From the NCBI RefSeq assembly GCF_002153425.1, contig NZ_KZ119600.1:4380693-4416665 (forward strand): 35,973 nt of DNA, given 5' to 3'. Every line of letters starts with the position of its first letter. Within the stretch, counting starts at the first letter, position 1. This document shows, one piece after another, positions 23,994-31,956 of this stretch. The notes beneath the pieces are model-generated. The model made no database searches, had not been told where the DNA came from, and saw only the letters and a list, made by a program, of their open reading frames with translations. The translations under genes were made by a program, and so were the position numbers. The DNA comes from Litchfieldia alkalitelluris (GTDB lineage: Bacteria; Bacillota; Bacilli; Bacillales; Salisediminibacteriaceae).

Positions 23994-24033
23994 GGGACCA
24001 GGTCCCCGAAATTAAATTCGGGGACCTGGTCCC
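23994..24033. repeat. GGGACCTGGTCCC-family palindromic repeat, opposite orientation
   Basis: GGGACCAGGTCCCCGAA / TTCGGGGACCTGGTCCC, 17-bp perfect stem around ATTAAA, bordered by GTTCAC (23978) and GTGAAC (24044). The orientation of the inner A/T is reversed relative to the copy at 20960. It lies downstream of DoxX4. Confidence 0.93.
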
Positions 24034-24058
24034 GTAAAGTTTTGTGAACATTATATGG

Positions 24059-24568
24059 TTATGCTGCTTGCTCTTGCTGTTTTTCGGTCTTTACAAATTT
24101 ACTTGCGAATGTTGTACGAATGTAAGGAATCACCCAACGGTCTCCACCAATACGTCCTGCATTATATCCTGCTGCCAAGATGAAGATTGTTAATAAAATC
24201 ATCCAAGGGTTAGAAGATACAGTTCCAGCAAACATGAATGCAAAGTTCATCATTATTCCAAAGAATGCAGCAGCTGTTGTTAGGACACCTACTAATAATC
24301 CAAGGCCAACTAATAGCTCTCCCCAAGCGACCATAAAGCTGAATACGCCTGCGTTTGGTAATGCAAATGTTTCAATAAAAGCGTGATATGTTGGATATTG
24401 ACCTGCAACTGCTTCGTTTGCAATAACACCATGTAAGTAACCTTCTGCACTAAATCCACCTGTTACTTTTCCCCAACCTGCCGTCATCCAAGACCAGCCA
24501 AGATACACACGTAAGATCGTTAAGATACCAGCCGCGATTTTGTTATTTCTTAAGAATTCCATAAACAT
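24059..24568 (-). CDS. DoxX family membrane protein 4
   Basis: 169 residues: MFMEFLRNNKIAAGILTILR, WSWMTAGWGKVTGGFSAEGY, ALPNAGVFSFMVAWGELLVG, GLLVGVLTTAAAFFGIMMNF, and tail TEKQQEQAA. Four membrane helices. It shares features with both DoxX1 (MTAGWGKV, ALPNAGVFSFMV) and DoxX2/3, so it may be the closest to the ancestor of this array. GAGGAGG precedes the ATG. Before IS insertion its promoter region directly followed the DUF3231 gene. Confidence 0.9.
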   Translation of the reverse strand: MFMEFLRNNKIAAGILTILRVYLGWSWMTAGWGKVTGGFSAEGYLHGVIANEAVAGQYPTYHAFIETFALPNAGVFSFMVAWGELLVGLGLLVGVLTTAAAFFGIMMNFAFMFAGTVSSNPWMILLTIFILAAGYNAGRIGGDRWVIPYIRTTFASKFVKTEKQQEQAA

Positions 24569-24722
24569 AATTAATTCCTCCTCTTTTTTATTCCCGTTTA
24601 TATTTTGTAAGATTTGTCTGTGATCATCTTTTAAAATTTGTAAAAGTAATAATAATTTCTAGTCATAATGTGAAATAGTGAACTTTTATTCTACTATTCT
24701 TTTCGTGATGTGATTGTTTGTG

Positions 24723-24785
24723 AGTGATCACTAACTCTCTTTACACTCTTAGTATATAACGAGAAAGTTTGTGAAGGAAGACACA
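24723..24785 (-). promoter_or_regulatory. DoxX4 promoter: operator plus Fnr/CRP-type site
   Basis: Minus-strand TGTGTCTTCCTTCACA (24770-24785, one base off the palindrome), TATACT (24751-24756), AGTGATCACT (24723-24732), and TGTGATCA at 24619-24626. A further TGTGAC-ATAA-GTCACA palindrome lies just upstream near 24822. Confidence 0.65.
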
Positions 24786-24877
24786 TGTGTGAACATTCTG
24801 TTGCAGAGTTGTGAAGGAAGTGTGACATAAGTCACACCGCAAGTTGTGGATAGTGGACTGTCTGACCTTCAAATACT

Positions 24878-24946
24878 ATACACCACCTGACTTTCCCCAA
24901 AAACTAGCGACAAATATACTTATTCGCCTCCTATCAGGTGGTGTAT
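24878..24946. repeat. 13-bp inverted repeat with 43-nt loop
   Basis: ATACACCACCTGA / TCAGGTGGTGTAT. It begins seven bp after the stop of the reconstructed DUF3231 gene on the minus strand. It could be its terminator or a small non-autonomous element; neither has further support. Confidence 0.6.
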
Positions 24947-24952
24947 GAGATG

Positions 24953-25009
24953 TTATGTCTGCGGTGAACCAGGTGTGTAATAATATGGCGGCACTTTGAT
25001 CCAGCCACG
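24953..25009 (-). pseudogene. C-terminal remnant of the IS-interrupted DUF3231 gene
   Basis: Continuing the interrupted gene's frame across the element gives RGWIKVPPYYYTPGSPQT and a TAA. The RGW-x-K-V-P-P-Y-Y motif is the usual DUF3231 C-terminus. It has no start of its own, being cut off from the rest (26645-27139) by IS110 copy 2. Confidence 0.88.
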
Positions 25010-25058
25010 TTCTTACCTACAGTCAAGTGTTTTCATCTTTTTTTATTTATGTTGGATG

Positions 25059-25104
25059 AATTAATTTTGAGTTGGAGGGGTACCCCTCCAACTCAAAATT
25101 AATT
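25059..25104. repeat. 46-bp perfect palindrome in the IS right end (copy 2)
   Basis: Identical to the palindrome at 19353; centre GGGGTACCCC. Confidence 0.95.
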
Positions 25105-25176
25105 TGCACATGCCAAATAGACCTGACGAGATAAGTTTTTTCGAAAGGTCAAGTATGGTATAGTATAGATAACTAT

Positions 25177-26397
25177 TTACGAAGTGGCTGATGCTTCTTC
25201 GTAATCATAGGTGATGTTGTGTGTGAGTAGATGGAATGCCACTTTCAAAAACTTGTTCACACACGCAATCGACGCAACTTTATGGGGTTTCCCTTGAGGT
25301 TGCGTTTTTAATTTATCATAGTACTCTACAATATGATTCTTGATTCTTTTACGTAATTTAATCATCGTCTGAATCATAAAGTATAAGATTTTTCGTAGCT
25401 TGTTATTTCCCCGTTTGTTAATTTTATCTTTGTAAAATGTATTTCCAGATTGATACCGCATGATGTCGATCCCGACATAAGCATTTAATTGTTTGTGGCT
25501 TTGGAAACGGCGTAGATCCCCTAATTCTCCAATAAGTCTTACGGCTGTTACTTCACCAATCCCCGGGAAGGAAAGTAACACTTGATATTCGTTACGTTCT
25601 CTTGAAAGTTCAACCATTTGTTTTACTAGCTGTTCTTTTTTCTCTTTTAGTTCTGTGATACGTTTAGCGTAATCTCGTACTTGATCACAGCGTACATCAT
25701 CTTGTGAAATTGCTGGATAAGAATCTTTCGCTGCATTAAGTAGCTCTATAGCCTTTGCTTCGGCACGGGCAAGGGATAAATTCTTTTTTGTATTCGCTTT
25801 TATTCTATTTCGTATAACGGTTTTGGAACATCCCAATACTTCATCGGGGTGGGGATAAAGTTGAACGATATTTAAAAAGAGTGCAGAGCGTTTGGAAAAC
25901 ATACGCTCTAATTCAGGGAAACTTTGTTGTAAAATAGCGTGCATTCGGCTGAAAAGATCAATGACTTCACTGTCTAATTCATCATAATAACGTGTTAGTG
26001 CACGCATTTGTTTATAATAGCTTTCTTCCTGGTACGTCGTTGAACGTTCTGTTCGAAAATGGGATTTAGCGAGCTCGTGAGCATCACTCTTATCCGTCTT
26101 ATGCCGGCGCATGGAAGCCGTTTGTAGATTTGCTTCTAATGGGCTAACTCTATGATAGGTGTGCCCTTCTGTTTGACAGAAGTATTCTAAAGCTCTTGAG
26201 TAAACTCCTGATGCTTCAAATACAATGTCAGGTGCTTGACCATCTAGTGTAGTAATTTCACAAATCTTATCATTTAATGCTTTAAAAGACGTTTTATTAT
26301 GATTGATTTCGCCTTCAAATTCACATTTCTTATAACGGTTATAGATAACCATTGTACTTTTCCCCATACTAACATCGAACGCCAGTACATGTTTCAT
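25177..26397 (-). CDS. IS110-family transposase (copy 2)
   Basis: Identical in translation to the copy at 18060: DEDD residues D8, E61, D102, D105 and the C-terminal serine S317 in RYQSGN are all present, so the protein should be active. Start at the ATG following AAGGAG by eight nt. Full identity between two inverted copies suggests recent transposition. Confidence 0.95.
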   Translation of the reverse strand: MKHVLAFDVSMGKSTMVIYNRYKKCEFEGEINHNKTSFKALNDKICEITTLDGQAPDIVFEASGVYSRALEYFCQTEGHTYHRVSPLEANLQTASMRRHKTDKSDAHELAKSHFRTERSTTYQEESYYKQMRALTRYYDELDSEVIDLFSRMHAILQQSFPELERMFSKRSALFLNIVQLYPHPDEVLGCSKTVIRNRIKANTKKNLSLARAEAKAIELLNAAKDSYPAISQDDVRCDQVRDYAKRITELKEKKEQLVKQMVELSRERNEYQVLLSFPGIGEVTAVRLIGELGDLRRFQSHKQLNAYVGIDIMRYQSGNTFYKDKINKRGNNKLRKILYFMIQTMIKLRKRIKNHIVEYYDKLKTQPQGKPHKVASIACVNKFLKVAFHLLTHNITYDYEEASATS

Positions 26398-26466
26398 GTT
26401 CATTTCTCCTTCTCTTGCCAATCATAGAAGCCTTCACATTGCCTTATCGATTCCACTTTCTTTTAC

Positions 26467-26628
26467 TCGATCTCTACGGACCCAACATACTAAACTGATT
26501 CAAATAAGGGTGTGAAGTCGGCCGGTTTTTTATACGGACTCCATAATGGTCCCAGAGGCTGGTCGGCCTCACTTCACTTCTACTATAAAAAAATAGTAGC
26601 ACAAACCCTGGCCGGGGTCTGTACTACT
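26467..26628 (-). ncRNA. Candidate IS110 bridge RNA (left end of copy 2)
   Basis: Mirror of the candidate in copy 1 with the same hairpins. The donor-guide-like TTAGTATGTT lies at 26484-26493 on the minus strand and is complementary to the left terminus at 26633-26642. Confidence 0.6.
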
Positions 26629-26644
26629 AATGTTAGTATGTTTT

Positions 26645-27139
26645 TCTTGACAGTGTTTTTAAAGTGTTTCCTGCAGTGACCCATTGTGAAAAAAACTCTA
26701 GCCACATCATTCCTAAGTCATTACGTACAGCATCAGCCTGTCCTTTTGCAGCATGTTGCATACTTAGAATTAATTTTAGTGACATGCCATTCACGATTTC
26801 ATCGTCAGTCAATTTTACTCCCATTGGTATTTCCTTTTCCTGTGATTCTGGTTTAACTGGGGTCACATCAGGTAAGGGAATCCCTTCATTTATCATGAAT
26901 TTCCTCAATTTTTGGGATTGTTCTTCACAGAGCTTTTTGATGTCAATTAGCAACTCATGGACTTCATCATCGTTAGTCGTATGTAGCCCAATTTCTTCAT
27001 ATCGAATAAACTCTTCAACCATAGTAAGGTATTTCCAGCAGTCTCCAACTTCAATAACATGAAGAGGATGTTTAGGTTCATTTGCATTATCAACTGTCAC
27101 CTTTAAAGTATTCCAGACTGCTTCAAACGGATTTCCCAT
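26645..27139 (-). pseudogene. DUF3231 family gene, 5' part, interrupted by IS110
   Basis: 165 codons of host sequence: MGNPFEAVWNTLKVTVDNAN, HVIEVGDCWKYLTMVEEFIR, IGLHTTNDDEVHELLIDIKK, then IPMGVKLTDDEIVNGMSLKL and GMMWLEFFSQWVTAGNTLKT. DUF3231 proteins are ferritin-like helical bundles, related to spore coat proteins of Bacillaceae. GAGGAGGTG precedes the ATG. In the present DNA the frame runs three codons into the IS (KTY, stop at 26633). The original protein would have 184 residues. The truncated product lacks the conserved RGW..VPPYY tail but keeps the bundle, so residual function is possible. Confidence 0.88.
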
Positions 27140-27228
27140 ACTTTATTCACCTCCTCTTATTAAAGTTTCAAAATTTTACACATATTATGAGTGGATTAAA
27201 TTGGATTTTTATTTTCACATATTTGTGC

Positions 27229-27289
27229 GGGACCAGGTCCCTGAATTTTTTGTGAAAGTTCACAAAAAAGTCGGGGACCTGGTCCCCGA
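27229..27289. repeat. GGGACCTGGTCCC-family repeat with central GTGAA/TTCAC
   Basis: GGGACCAGGTCCC, then TTTTTTGTGAAAGTTCACAA, then CGGGGACCTGGTCCCCG. Here the GTGAAC/GTTCAC border words sit in the middle, as if two half-elements faced each other. It lies just beyond the stop of the wall hydrolase gene. Confidence 0.88.
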
Positions 27290-27301
27290 CTTTTCCGGCT
27301 A

Positions 27302-29053
27302 TTATCTGATTTTCCTTGCTCCTAAGTAGCGACTGCTCCAGTAACTATTGTTCAAGCTTGAAATAGCCACACCACTTGAGGATCCGCTGTGGATGAATTG
27401 ATTATTACCTATATATATCCCATTGTGTGACGGGCCTGTTTTGTATGTCTCGAAGTAGACAATATCTCCCACCTTTGGCTTAGATACAGCTGTGGTAGCG
27501 TTCCATTGTTCCGCAACCGTTCGTGGAAGGTGAACATTGTTTTTCTTAAACATATATTGGATAAAACCACTACAGTCAAATCCTCCACCTGTCGTCCCAC
27601 CCCACAAGTATGGTGTGCCAATATACGTAGCAGCATCTGCAATTAAATTCATTACATTAAAGGAACCAGTTGGCTTCACTTCCGTATCCTCTAGATGAAT
27701 GCTTGAAACTTCATCAAGTTTTCGCCAAGTTGCCTGACCTACAAGTCCATCAGCGATAAGACCCCAGCGTCTTTGAAATTCAACCACTGCTTGTCTAGTA
27801 ACTGGCCCGAAGAATCCCGTTGCCTCCTGACTAAAGTGCCCAAGAGCCTTCAGACGGTTCTGTAGCTCGTATACATTATCACCTTGGCTACCTTCCCTAA
27901 GAAGAGCAAACCCATTGACTTGAACTACATTATTTTCCGTTGGATTTGTTTCTTGAACAGGTGTAGGTGCTGGTGCTGCATTATTTTGACTTTGGTTTTG
28001 GTTCTGATTACCTGTTTGCGCATTACTCCCACTATTTTTTTCTAAAGCCTGCACTAGTGCACGAAATGTCTGTGGGCCTGCAATACCGTCTACTTTAATA
28101 TTAGCTGAACGTTGGAAATCTCGAACTGCAGTTACGGTCCGTGAACCATACTCGCCAGTTATGCTATTAGTGTAAAAACCTAACTCGGTCAAAACTGTCT
28201 GTATCGCACTCACTGGAGCACCTTGGTTGCCCTGTCTTAAAACAATATTGCTTCTTATCATTTCATCTAAAGTAACCTGTCGATTGTTTACTGTATGCTG
28301 AGCAGAAGTACCATTATTATTTGTATTAGAGCTACTACTGTTGCTGTTACTCACATTATTTGAGCTGGAACTTGAAGTGTTACTTGTGTTCTTGTTTGTG
28401 CTTGTATTTGTTATTTCCTTATTGATGGCACCAATCGTTTGTGGACCAGCGACCCCATCTACCTTTAATCCACGGGCTCTTTGGAAGTTTCGTACAGCTT
28501 GATCTGTCACAGATCCAAAGTATCCAGTAGCAGTATGGTGATCAAAGAAACCTGCTTTTTTCAAGTACTCCTGCAGCTTAACAACTTCATTTCCCCTAGC
28601 ACCTGTGCGTAAAACTTGGTTCGTTTTCAACTGCTGTAGTTGTTGCTTTTGAGTCTGCTGATTATTATTGTTACTTGTTTGCTTCTGACTATTGTTAGAT
28701 GCAGGTTGTGTTTGAGCTTGCGTCTGTGTATTTTGCTGCTTTCGTTCACTATTTAGAACACTGAAAGTCTTCGGACCCACTATACCATCAGGCGCCAGTT
28801 GATTAGCCCTTTGGAACTCCTGAACTGCTTGACGAGTAATCTGACCGAAATACCCAGTTGCAGTATGGTGCCGAAAGAAACCTTCCTCTTTTAATCTCTC
28901 TTGGAGTATGACCACATCTGGTCCTTCCATTCCAAATGACAGATTTTTAGAACCAAAGCTCGCTTCTGCAATACTTGGTGCTGCAAAGAGGACACCAGTA
29001 GCTGCCACAGATGTAATCAGTGTTGCCCCCAATTTTGATTGGAAACTAGACAT
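27302..29053 (-). CDS. Secreted NlpC/P60 endopeptidase with four peptidoglycan-binding domains
   Basis: 583 residues. Signal peptide with cleavage near AEASFG (about residue 30). Four PG_binding_1 domains at roughly 38-103, 147-212, 263-337 and 380-445, each with a G-x-G-x-V-x-x-L-Q start and a DGI/VGP-x-T end, separated by Asn/Gln/Ser/Thr-rich linkers. C-terminal NlpC/P60 domain: catalytic Cys494 in FDCSGFIQYMF, His543 in GPSHNGIYIG, and His555 in FIHSGS. Family members cut D-gamma-glutamyl-diaminopimelate bonds in peptidoglycan for cell separation, growth or spore processes. A GAGGTGG site precedes the ATG. Monocistronic by spacing. Confidence 0.95.
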   Translation of the reverse strand: MSSFQSKLGATLITSVAATGVLFAAPSIAEASFGSKNLSFGMEGPDVVILQERLKEEGFFRHHTATGYFGQITRQAVQEFQRANQLAPDGIVGPKTFSVLNSERKQQNTQTQAQTQPASNNSQKQTSNNNNQQTQKQQLQQLKTNQVLRTGARGNEVVKLQEYLKKAGFFDHHTATGYFGSVTDQAVRNFQRARGLKVDGVAGPQTIGAINKEITNTSTNKNTSNTSSSSSNNVSNSNSSSSNTNNNGTSAQHTVNNRQVTLDEMIRSNIVLRQGNQGAPVSAIQTVLTELGFYTNSITGEYGSRTVTAVRDFQRSANIKVDGIAGPQTFRALVQALEKNSGSNAQTGNQNQNQSQNNAAPAPTPVQETNPTENNVVQVNGFALLREGSQGDNVYELQNRLKALGHFSQEATGFFGPVTRQAVVEFQRRWGLIADGLVGQATWRKLDEVSSIHLEDTEVKPTGSFNVMNLIADAATYIGTPYLWGGTTGGGFDCSGFIQYMFKKNNVHLPRTVAEQWNATTAVSKPKVGDIVYFETYKTGPSHNGIYIGNNQFIHSGSSSGVAISSLNNSYWSSRYLGARKIR

Positions 29054-29420
29054 CTCTCCACCTCTTTCATATTTAATTTTATTTAAGTTTTAATACAATA
29101 TTGATAAAAATGCTTTTATGTAGTTGAAAAACTTACACTCTTACTGGAATAGGTACTAATACCTAAACTTAATGAAATATTGGTTGGCCTTCTAGGTCTT
29201 TAATATTCAGACTACTTTCAGTAAAAGCTTGGTATTTCAACATTGTTTTCTACTATTGTACCAACATGGAAGTATTTTCTTATAGGGTATTTCGACCTAT
29301 CTTTACAACTTTCGATCCATATCTTCAGAAATTTCTGTTGAAATGTATCATTAATTAACTATTCCGTGGATACTTATTCATGGGACATATAATGTGGGAT
29401 TTGGAAAGAAATGAGAAATG
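29054..29420. other. Intergenic stretch upstream of the wall hydrolase
   Basis: Expected to hold the hydrolase promoter. I see no gene and no confident promoter boxes. Confidence 0.45.
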
Positions 29421-29432
29421 GAGGTGTTTGAC

Positions 29433-29664
29433 ATAGGGAACCCTAGGAGCACAGTAGAATGTTTTAAAGTCTGAAGGCGTAAGTGACTCTAAATCTCCTA
29501 TGCACGTAGGTGAGGTGATGGCTACATGGACGTATTTAACTGCTATGGACGAAATGCTGAGATATGAGGAGGTAGCGCTTAATACTACAACAGATGATGA
29601 ACTAAGAGGTATGTTAAAAGATGCCTATAAGATATCCAATCAGTATATCTTATGTTCAGTGTGA
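29433..29664 (+). pseudogene. Decayed DUF3231 paralogue
   Basis: The frame SPMHVGEVMATWTYLTAMDE followed by MLRYEEVALNTTTDDELRGM aligns with HVIEVGDCWKYLTMVEEFIRYEEIGLHTTNDDE-type sequence of the IS-interrupted gene. Upstream, GGAGG then ATA-GGG-AAC-CCT matches its start ATG-GGA-AAT-CCG with ATG mutated to ATA, and GTAGAATGTTTTAAAG matches GTC-TGG-AAT-ACT-TTA-AAG with a two-base loss, a frameshift. After about residue 75 homology stops and TGA follows. So start, frame and C-terminal half are all lost. Confidence 0.8.
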
Positions 29665-29747
29665 CATTGAATAGACTAATGATGAATAGGGGGTGGCTAA
29701 AGGTCCCCCCATACTATTACGCATCAAAACCAAGAGAATAAAAAAGA

Positions 29748-29779
29748 CGCCAGTAGAGTGTTAGCAATCTCAACTGGCG
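29748..29779 (-). terminator. Terminator downstream of the acidic lipoprotein gene
   Basis: CGCCAGT-x-GAG / CTC-x-ACTGGCG stem; on the minus strand it is followed by TCTTTTTT. It is placed to end minus-strand transcription from the lipoprotein gene at 29871. Confidence 0.75.
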
Positions 29780-29822
29780 CTTCAAAAGTTTATATTTAAG
29801 AGAGGGAGAAATGTTTAAGAGT

Positions 29823-29852
29823 GTTCACAATTTATTCGGGGACCTGGTCCCC
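29823..29852. repeat. GGGACCTGGTCCC-family repeat, half form
   Basis: GTTCAC followed by CGGGGACCTGGTCCCC, without the second arm. Confidence 0.8.
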
Positions 29853-29870
29853 AAATTTTTCATGAAGTTG

Positions 29871-30203
29871 TTATGCTTCGTCATCATCGTCTGCATCATA
29901 CATATCATCGTCTAGATCGTCACCTAATTCGTCATTTTCCATTTCATCATCAAACTGATCATTATCCAGCATCTCATCGTCGTCAAGCTCTGCATCATAG
30001 TCATCATCTAGTCCATCGTTTAAGTCTTGATCAAAGTCGTCATCCCCAATAGGATCAGTGTCAATTTGTTGATTATCATCTACAAGACCATCGTCATCTA
30101 GTGGATCTGTATCTAAATTATCATCATCTGCATTACCACATCCTGTGATAAGACCTACTACTAGAAAACCAGATAAAACTGACAACATTAAATTTTTCTT
30201 CAT
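29871..30203 (-). CDS. Small Asp-rich lipoprotein 1
   Basis: 110 residues. Lipoprotein signal MKKNLMLSVLSGFLVVGLIT with lipobox LITGC, giving lipid-anchored Cys22. The mature part is extraordinarily acidic: almost only Asp, Asn, Glu, Leu and Gly, with DDD-rich repeats such as DTDPLDDDGLVDD, DDDFDQDLNDGLDDD and DDEMENDELGDDLDDD. Likely an unstructured, cation-binding surface polymer; no family recognised. A related shorter lipoprotein gene lies upstream at 30392. Expressed from its own leader with an AGGAGG-like site; terminator at 29748. Confidence 0.85.
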   Translation of the reverse strand: MKKNLMLSVLSGFLVVGLITGCGNADDDNLDTDPLDDDGLVDDNQQIDTDPIGDDDFDQDLNDGLDDDYDAELDDDEMLDNDQFDDEMENDELGDDLDDDMYDADDDDEA

Positions 30204-30391
30204 TTTTTTCCTCCTGTAGTTCCTATTATTTTGATTTAAATGAAACAGAAGCTATTTCATTTAATGTTCTGCGTTTAATAGGATGACCAAAAATTTAAAT
30301 TTTATTATAAATTTTACCACTACAGGAGGATAAATATTGGATCTCAATATTAGATTCATTCAGTTACATTAGCTTGCATTATATTTATTAA

Positions 30392-30577
30392 TTAATCAAG
30401 GTCACCATCAACATCTAGGTCATCTTCCATGCCTGGATCTTCACCAAGATCATCTTCCATTCCAGGGTCACCTTCTAATCCTGGATCAACTGGATCCTCT
30501 TCCACATCTGCACATGCAGTGACAAACCCAACTGCTAGTAAACCTGACATAATTGTTAGCAATAATTTTTTCTTCAT
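30392..30577 (-). CDS. Small acidic lipoprotein 2
   Basis: 61 residues. Signal MKKKLLLTIMSGLLAVGFVT with lipobox FVTAC (Cys22). The mature part contains two near-copies of GDPGMEDDLGE / EDPGMEDDLDV, so is a short acidic repeat protein. The signal peptide clearly parallels that of lipoprotein 1 (MKKNLMLSVLSGFLVVGLIT), suggesting duplication followed by independent growth of the acidic tail. TTTAGGAGGAG precedes the ATG. Function unknown; surface cation binding is a guess. Confidence 0.82.
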   Translation of the reverse strand: MKKKLLLTIMSGLLAVGFVTACADVEEDPVDPGLEGDPGMEDDLGEDPGMEDDLDVDGDLD

Positions 30578-31230
30578 AGTAAATCTCCTCCTAAAGTTAA
30601 ATGAAGTTAGTTTGTTGAAGTTGATATCAACAAATTTATATAAAAGGTTTACCTTCCTTTCTTAATTAAGTTGGAAGGTATCCCTGTTTACAAGAAACAA
30701 TGGTTCAGAAAGTACATTAACACCAATCTGTATAATCGATTCATTTAATGAGTATACAAGTCACTTCACATTATTAACACCACCTTCAACCATCGATATA
30801 CTTGGTTATAGAAACTTACTCTTACTAAAACAAATAAAGGTTTTAATTATTAGATGATTGGGAGTACCGAAATAACATCTATCTAAAAGGGGAGTATACC
30901 CCTGTATTTTTAGATGTTTAAACCACTCATTTTACATCTGTAAAATAACTTCTGTTATCTTTGATTAATAACCATCCTCACCAATAGGTAATTTCGCAAA
31001 GTACACCTTTTTTGTGGGGCATAATTAAAATCTTTTTATAAAAATTCCATTTCTAGCAATACTAACCCGACTTATTTCGTGTTTTAGGAGTCTAGAACAT
31101 ATTTGCTTATGTCAGTGATTCTAACACTCCTATTTCACCTCAGCAATAAAACTAAACACCTTTAATATCTTTTTTACAATCTCCCATATTCGTACGGGAA
31201 AATCTCAAAATTGTCGAATTAAGAATATAA
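30578..31230. other. Long gene-free stretch
   Basis: About 650 bp without a supportable gene. The only structure seen is a hairpin at 30881-30915: ATCTAAAAGGGG, loop AGTATA, CCCC, bulge, TTTTAGAT. The part next to 30577 should contain the lipoprotein 2 promoter. Confidence 0.55.
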
Positions 31231-31270
31231 AAACCTGGACAGTGAACTAAAGTTCACGGACCAGGTCCCG
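31231..31270. repeat. GGGACCTGGTCCC-family repeat, degenerate
   Basis: AACCTGGACAGTGAACTAAA then GTTCACGGACCAGGTCCC. CCTGG/CCAGG and GTGAAC/GTTCAC pair around TAAA. It lies just after the fabZ stop codon. Confidence 0.75.
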
Positions 31271-31288
31271 CACAATTTTGTGAATTAT

Positions 31289-31720
31289 TTATTCTTTATC
31301 AACAAGGGCAAACATTAACTCTGCTTCAGCAACAGGCTTACCATCAACAGAAGCAACAGCCTTCCCCTTTCCTATCGTCCCTCTTAATCTTGTCATTTCA
31401 ACTTCTAATCTTAGTTGATCACCAGGTTTAACTTGTCCTTTAAATCGGCAGCCATCAATTCCTGCGAAGAATCCAAGTTTCCCCCTATTTTCTTCTAGTT
31501 TTAACATAGCTACGGCTCCAACTTGTGCCAAAGCTTCAATGATTAAAACACCAGGCATTACAGGGTAGTCTGGAAAGTGGCCGTTAAAGAACTCTTCATT
31601 TGCTGAAACATTTTTTATTCCAACTGCACGCTTCCCTTCTTCAACTTCTAATATCCTATCTACGAGTAAAAAAGGATAGCGGTGTGGAATAATTTCCTTT
31701 ATCTCCTCAATATTTAACAT
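31289..31720 (-). CDS. fabZ: 3-hydroxyacyl-[acyl-carrier-protein] dehydratase FabZ
   Basis: 143 residues, full family length. Hot-dog fold with [20 protein letters not shown], catalytic His48 in [13 protein letters not shown] and Glu62 in [33 protein letters not shown] completes the core. It dehydrates 3-hydroxyacyl-ACP to trans-2-enoyl-ACP in fatty acid elongation. AGGAGG lies about eleven nt upstream of the ATG. It stands alone between the rRNA-tRNA operon end and the lipoprotein genes, so is probably monocistronic. Confidence 0.96.
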   Translation of the reverse strand: MLNIEEIKEIIPHRYPFLLVDRILEVEEGKRAVGIKNVSANEEFFNGHFPDYPVMPGVLIIEALAQVGAVAMLKLEENRGKLGFFAGIDGCRFKGQVKPGDQLRLEVEMTRLRGTIGKGKAVASVDGKPVAEAELMFALVDKE

Positions 31721-31900
31721 ATCTTTTATGACCTCCTATTATATGTAGGTTATAACATTTCCTCTACTAAGTTTACTAATTAATTCTTATTTGTACAAGT
31801 AATAGTTAATGTTTTAATTATGGAATACGAGTAAAAATTTATTGTATGTAGTGATTAATTTTCGTCATCTTATAGATTGAAAACAATATTTATATATATT

Positions 31901-31927
31901 AAAAAAGGACCAACATGTGTTGGTCCT
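31901..31927 (-). terminator. Terminator of the rRNA-tRNA operon
   Basis: GGACCAAC / GTTGGTCC, 8-bp perfect stem with a 4-nt loop, followed on the minus strand by TTTTTT. It lies about 30 bp after the last tRNA. Confidence 0.92.
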
Positions 31928-31956
31928 AAAAGTTTGAATTTTATTTATTATGTAAA

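Larger units (their letters stand above)
25012..26641 (-). mobile_element. IS110-family insertion sequence, copy 2
   Basis: 1630 bp, same sequence as copy 1 in opposite orientation as far as I compared (ends, left non-coding region, transposase protein, palindrome). AA flanks lie at 25010-25011 and 26642-26643. It interrupts a DUF3231 gene; removing the IS and one AA gives an uninterrupted reading frame, which independently fixes the boundaries and the two-base core. Because both halves of the host gene lie on either side in the right order, the 5.6-kb segment has not been inverted relative to that gene by recombination between the copies. Confidence 0.95.

Noticed and set aside
17816-26641. 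Composite transposon formed by the two IS110 copies
   Set aside because: IS110 elements lack terminal inverted repeats and do not normally mobilise as pairs, and copy 2 alone accounts for a precise insertion in DUF3231. There is no sign that the 5.6-kb segment moved as a unit.
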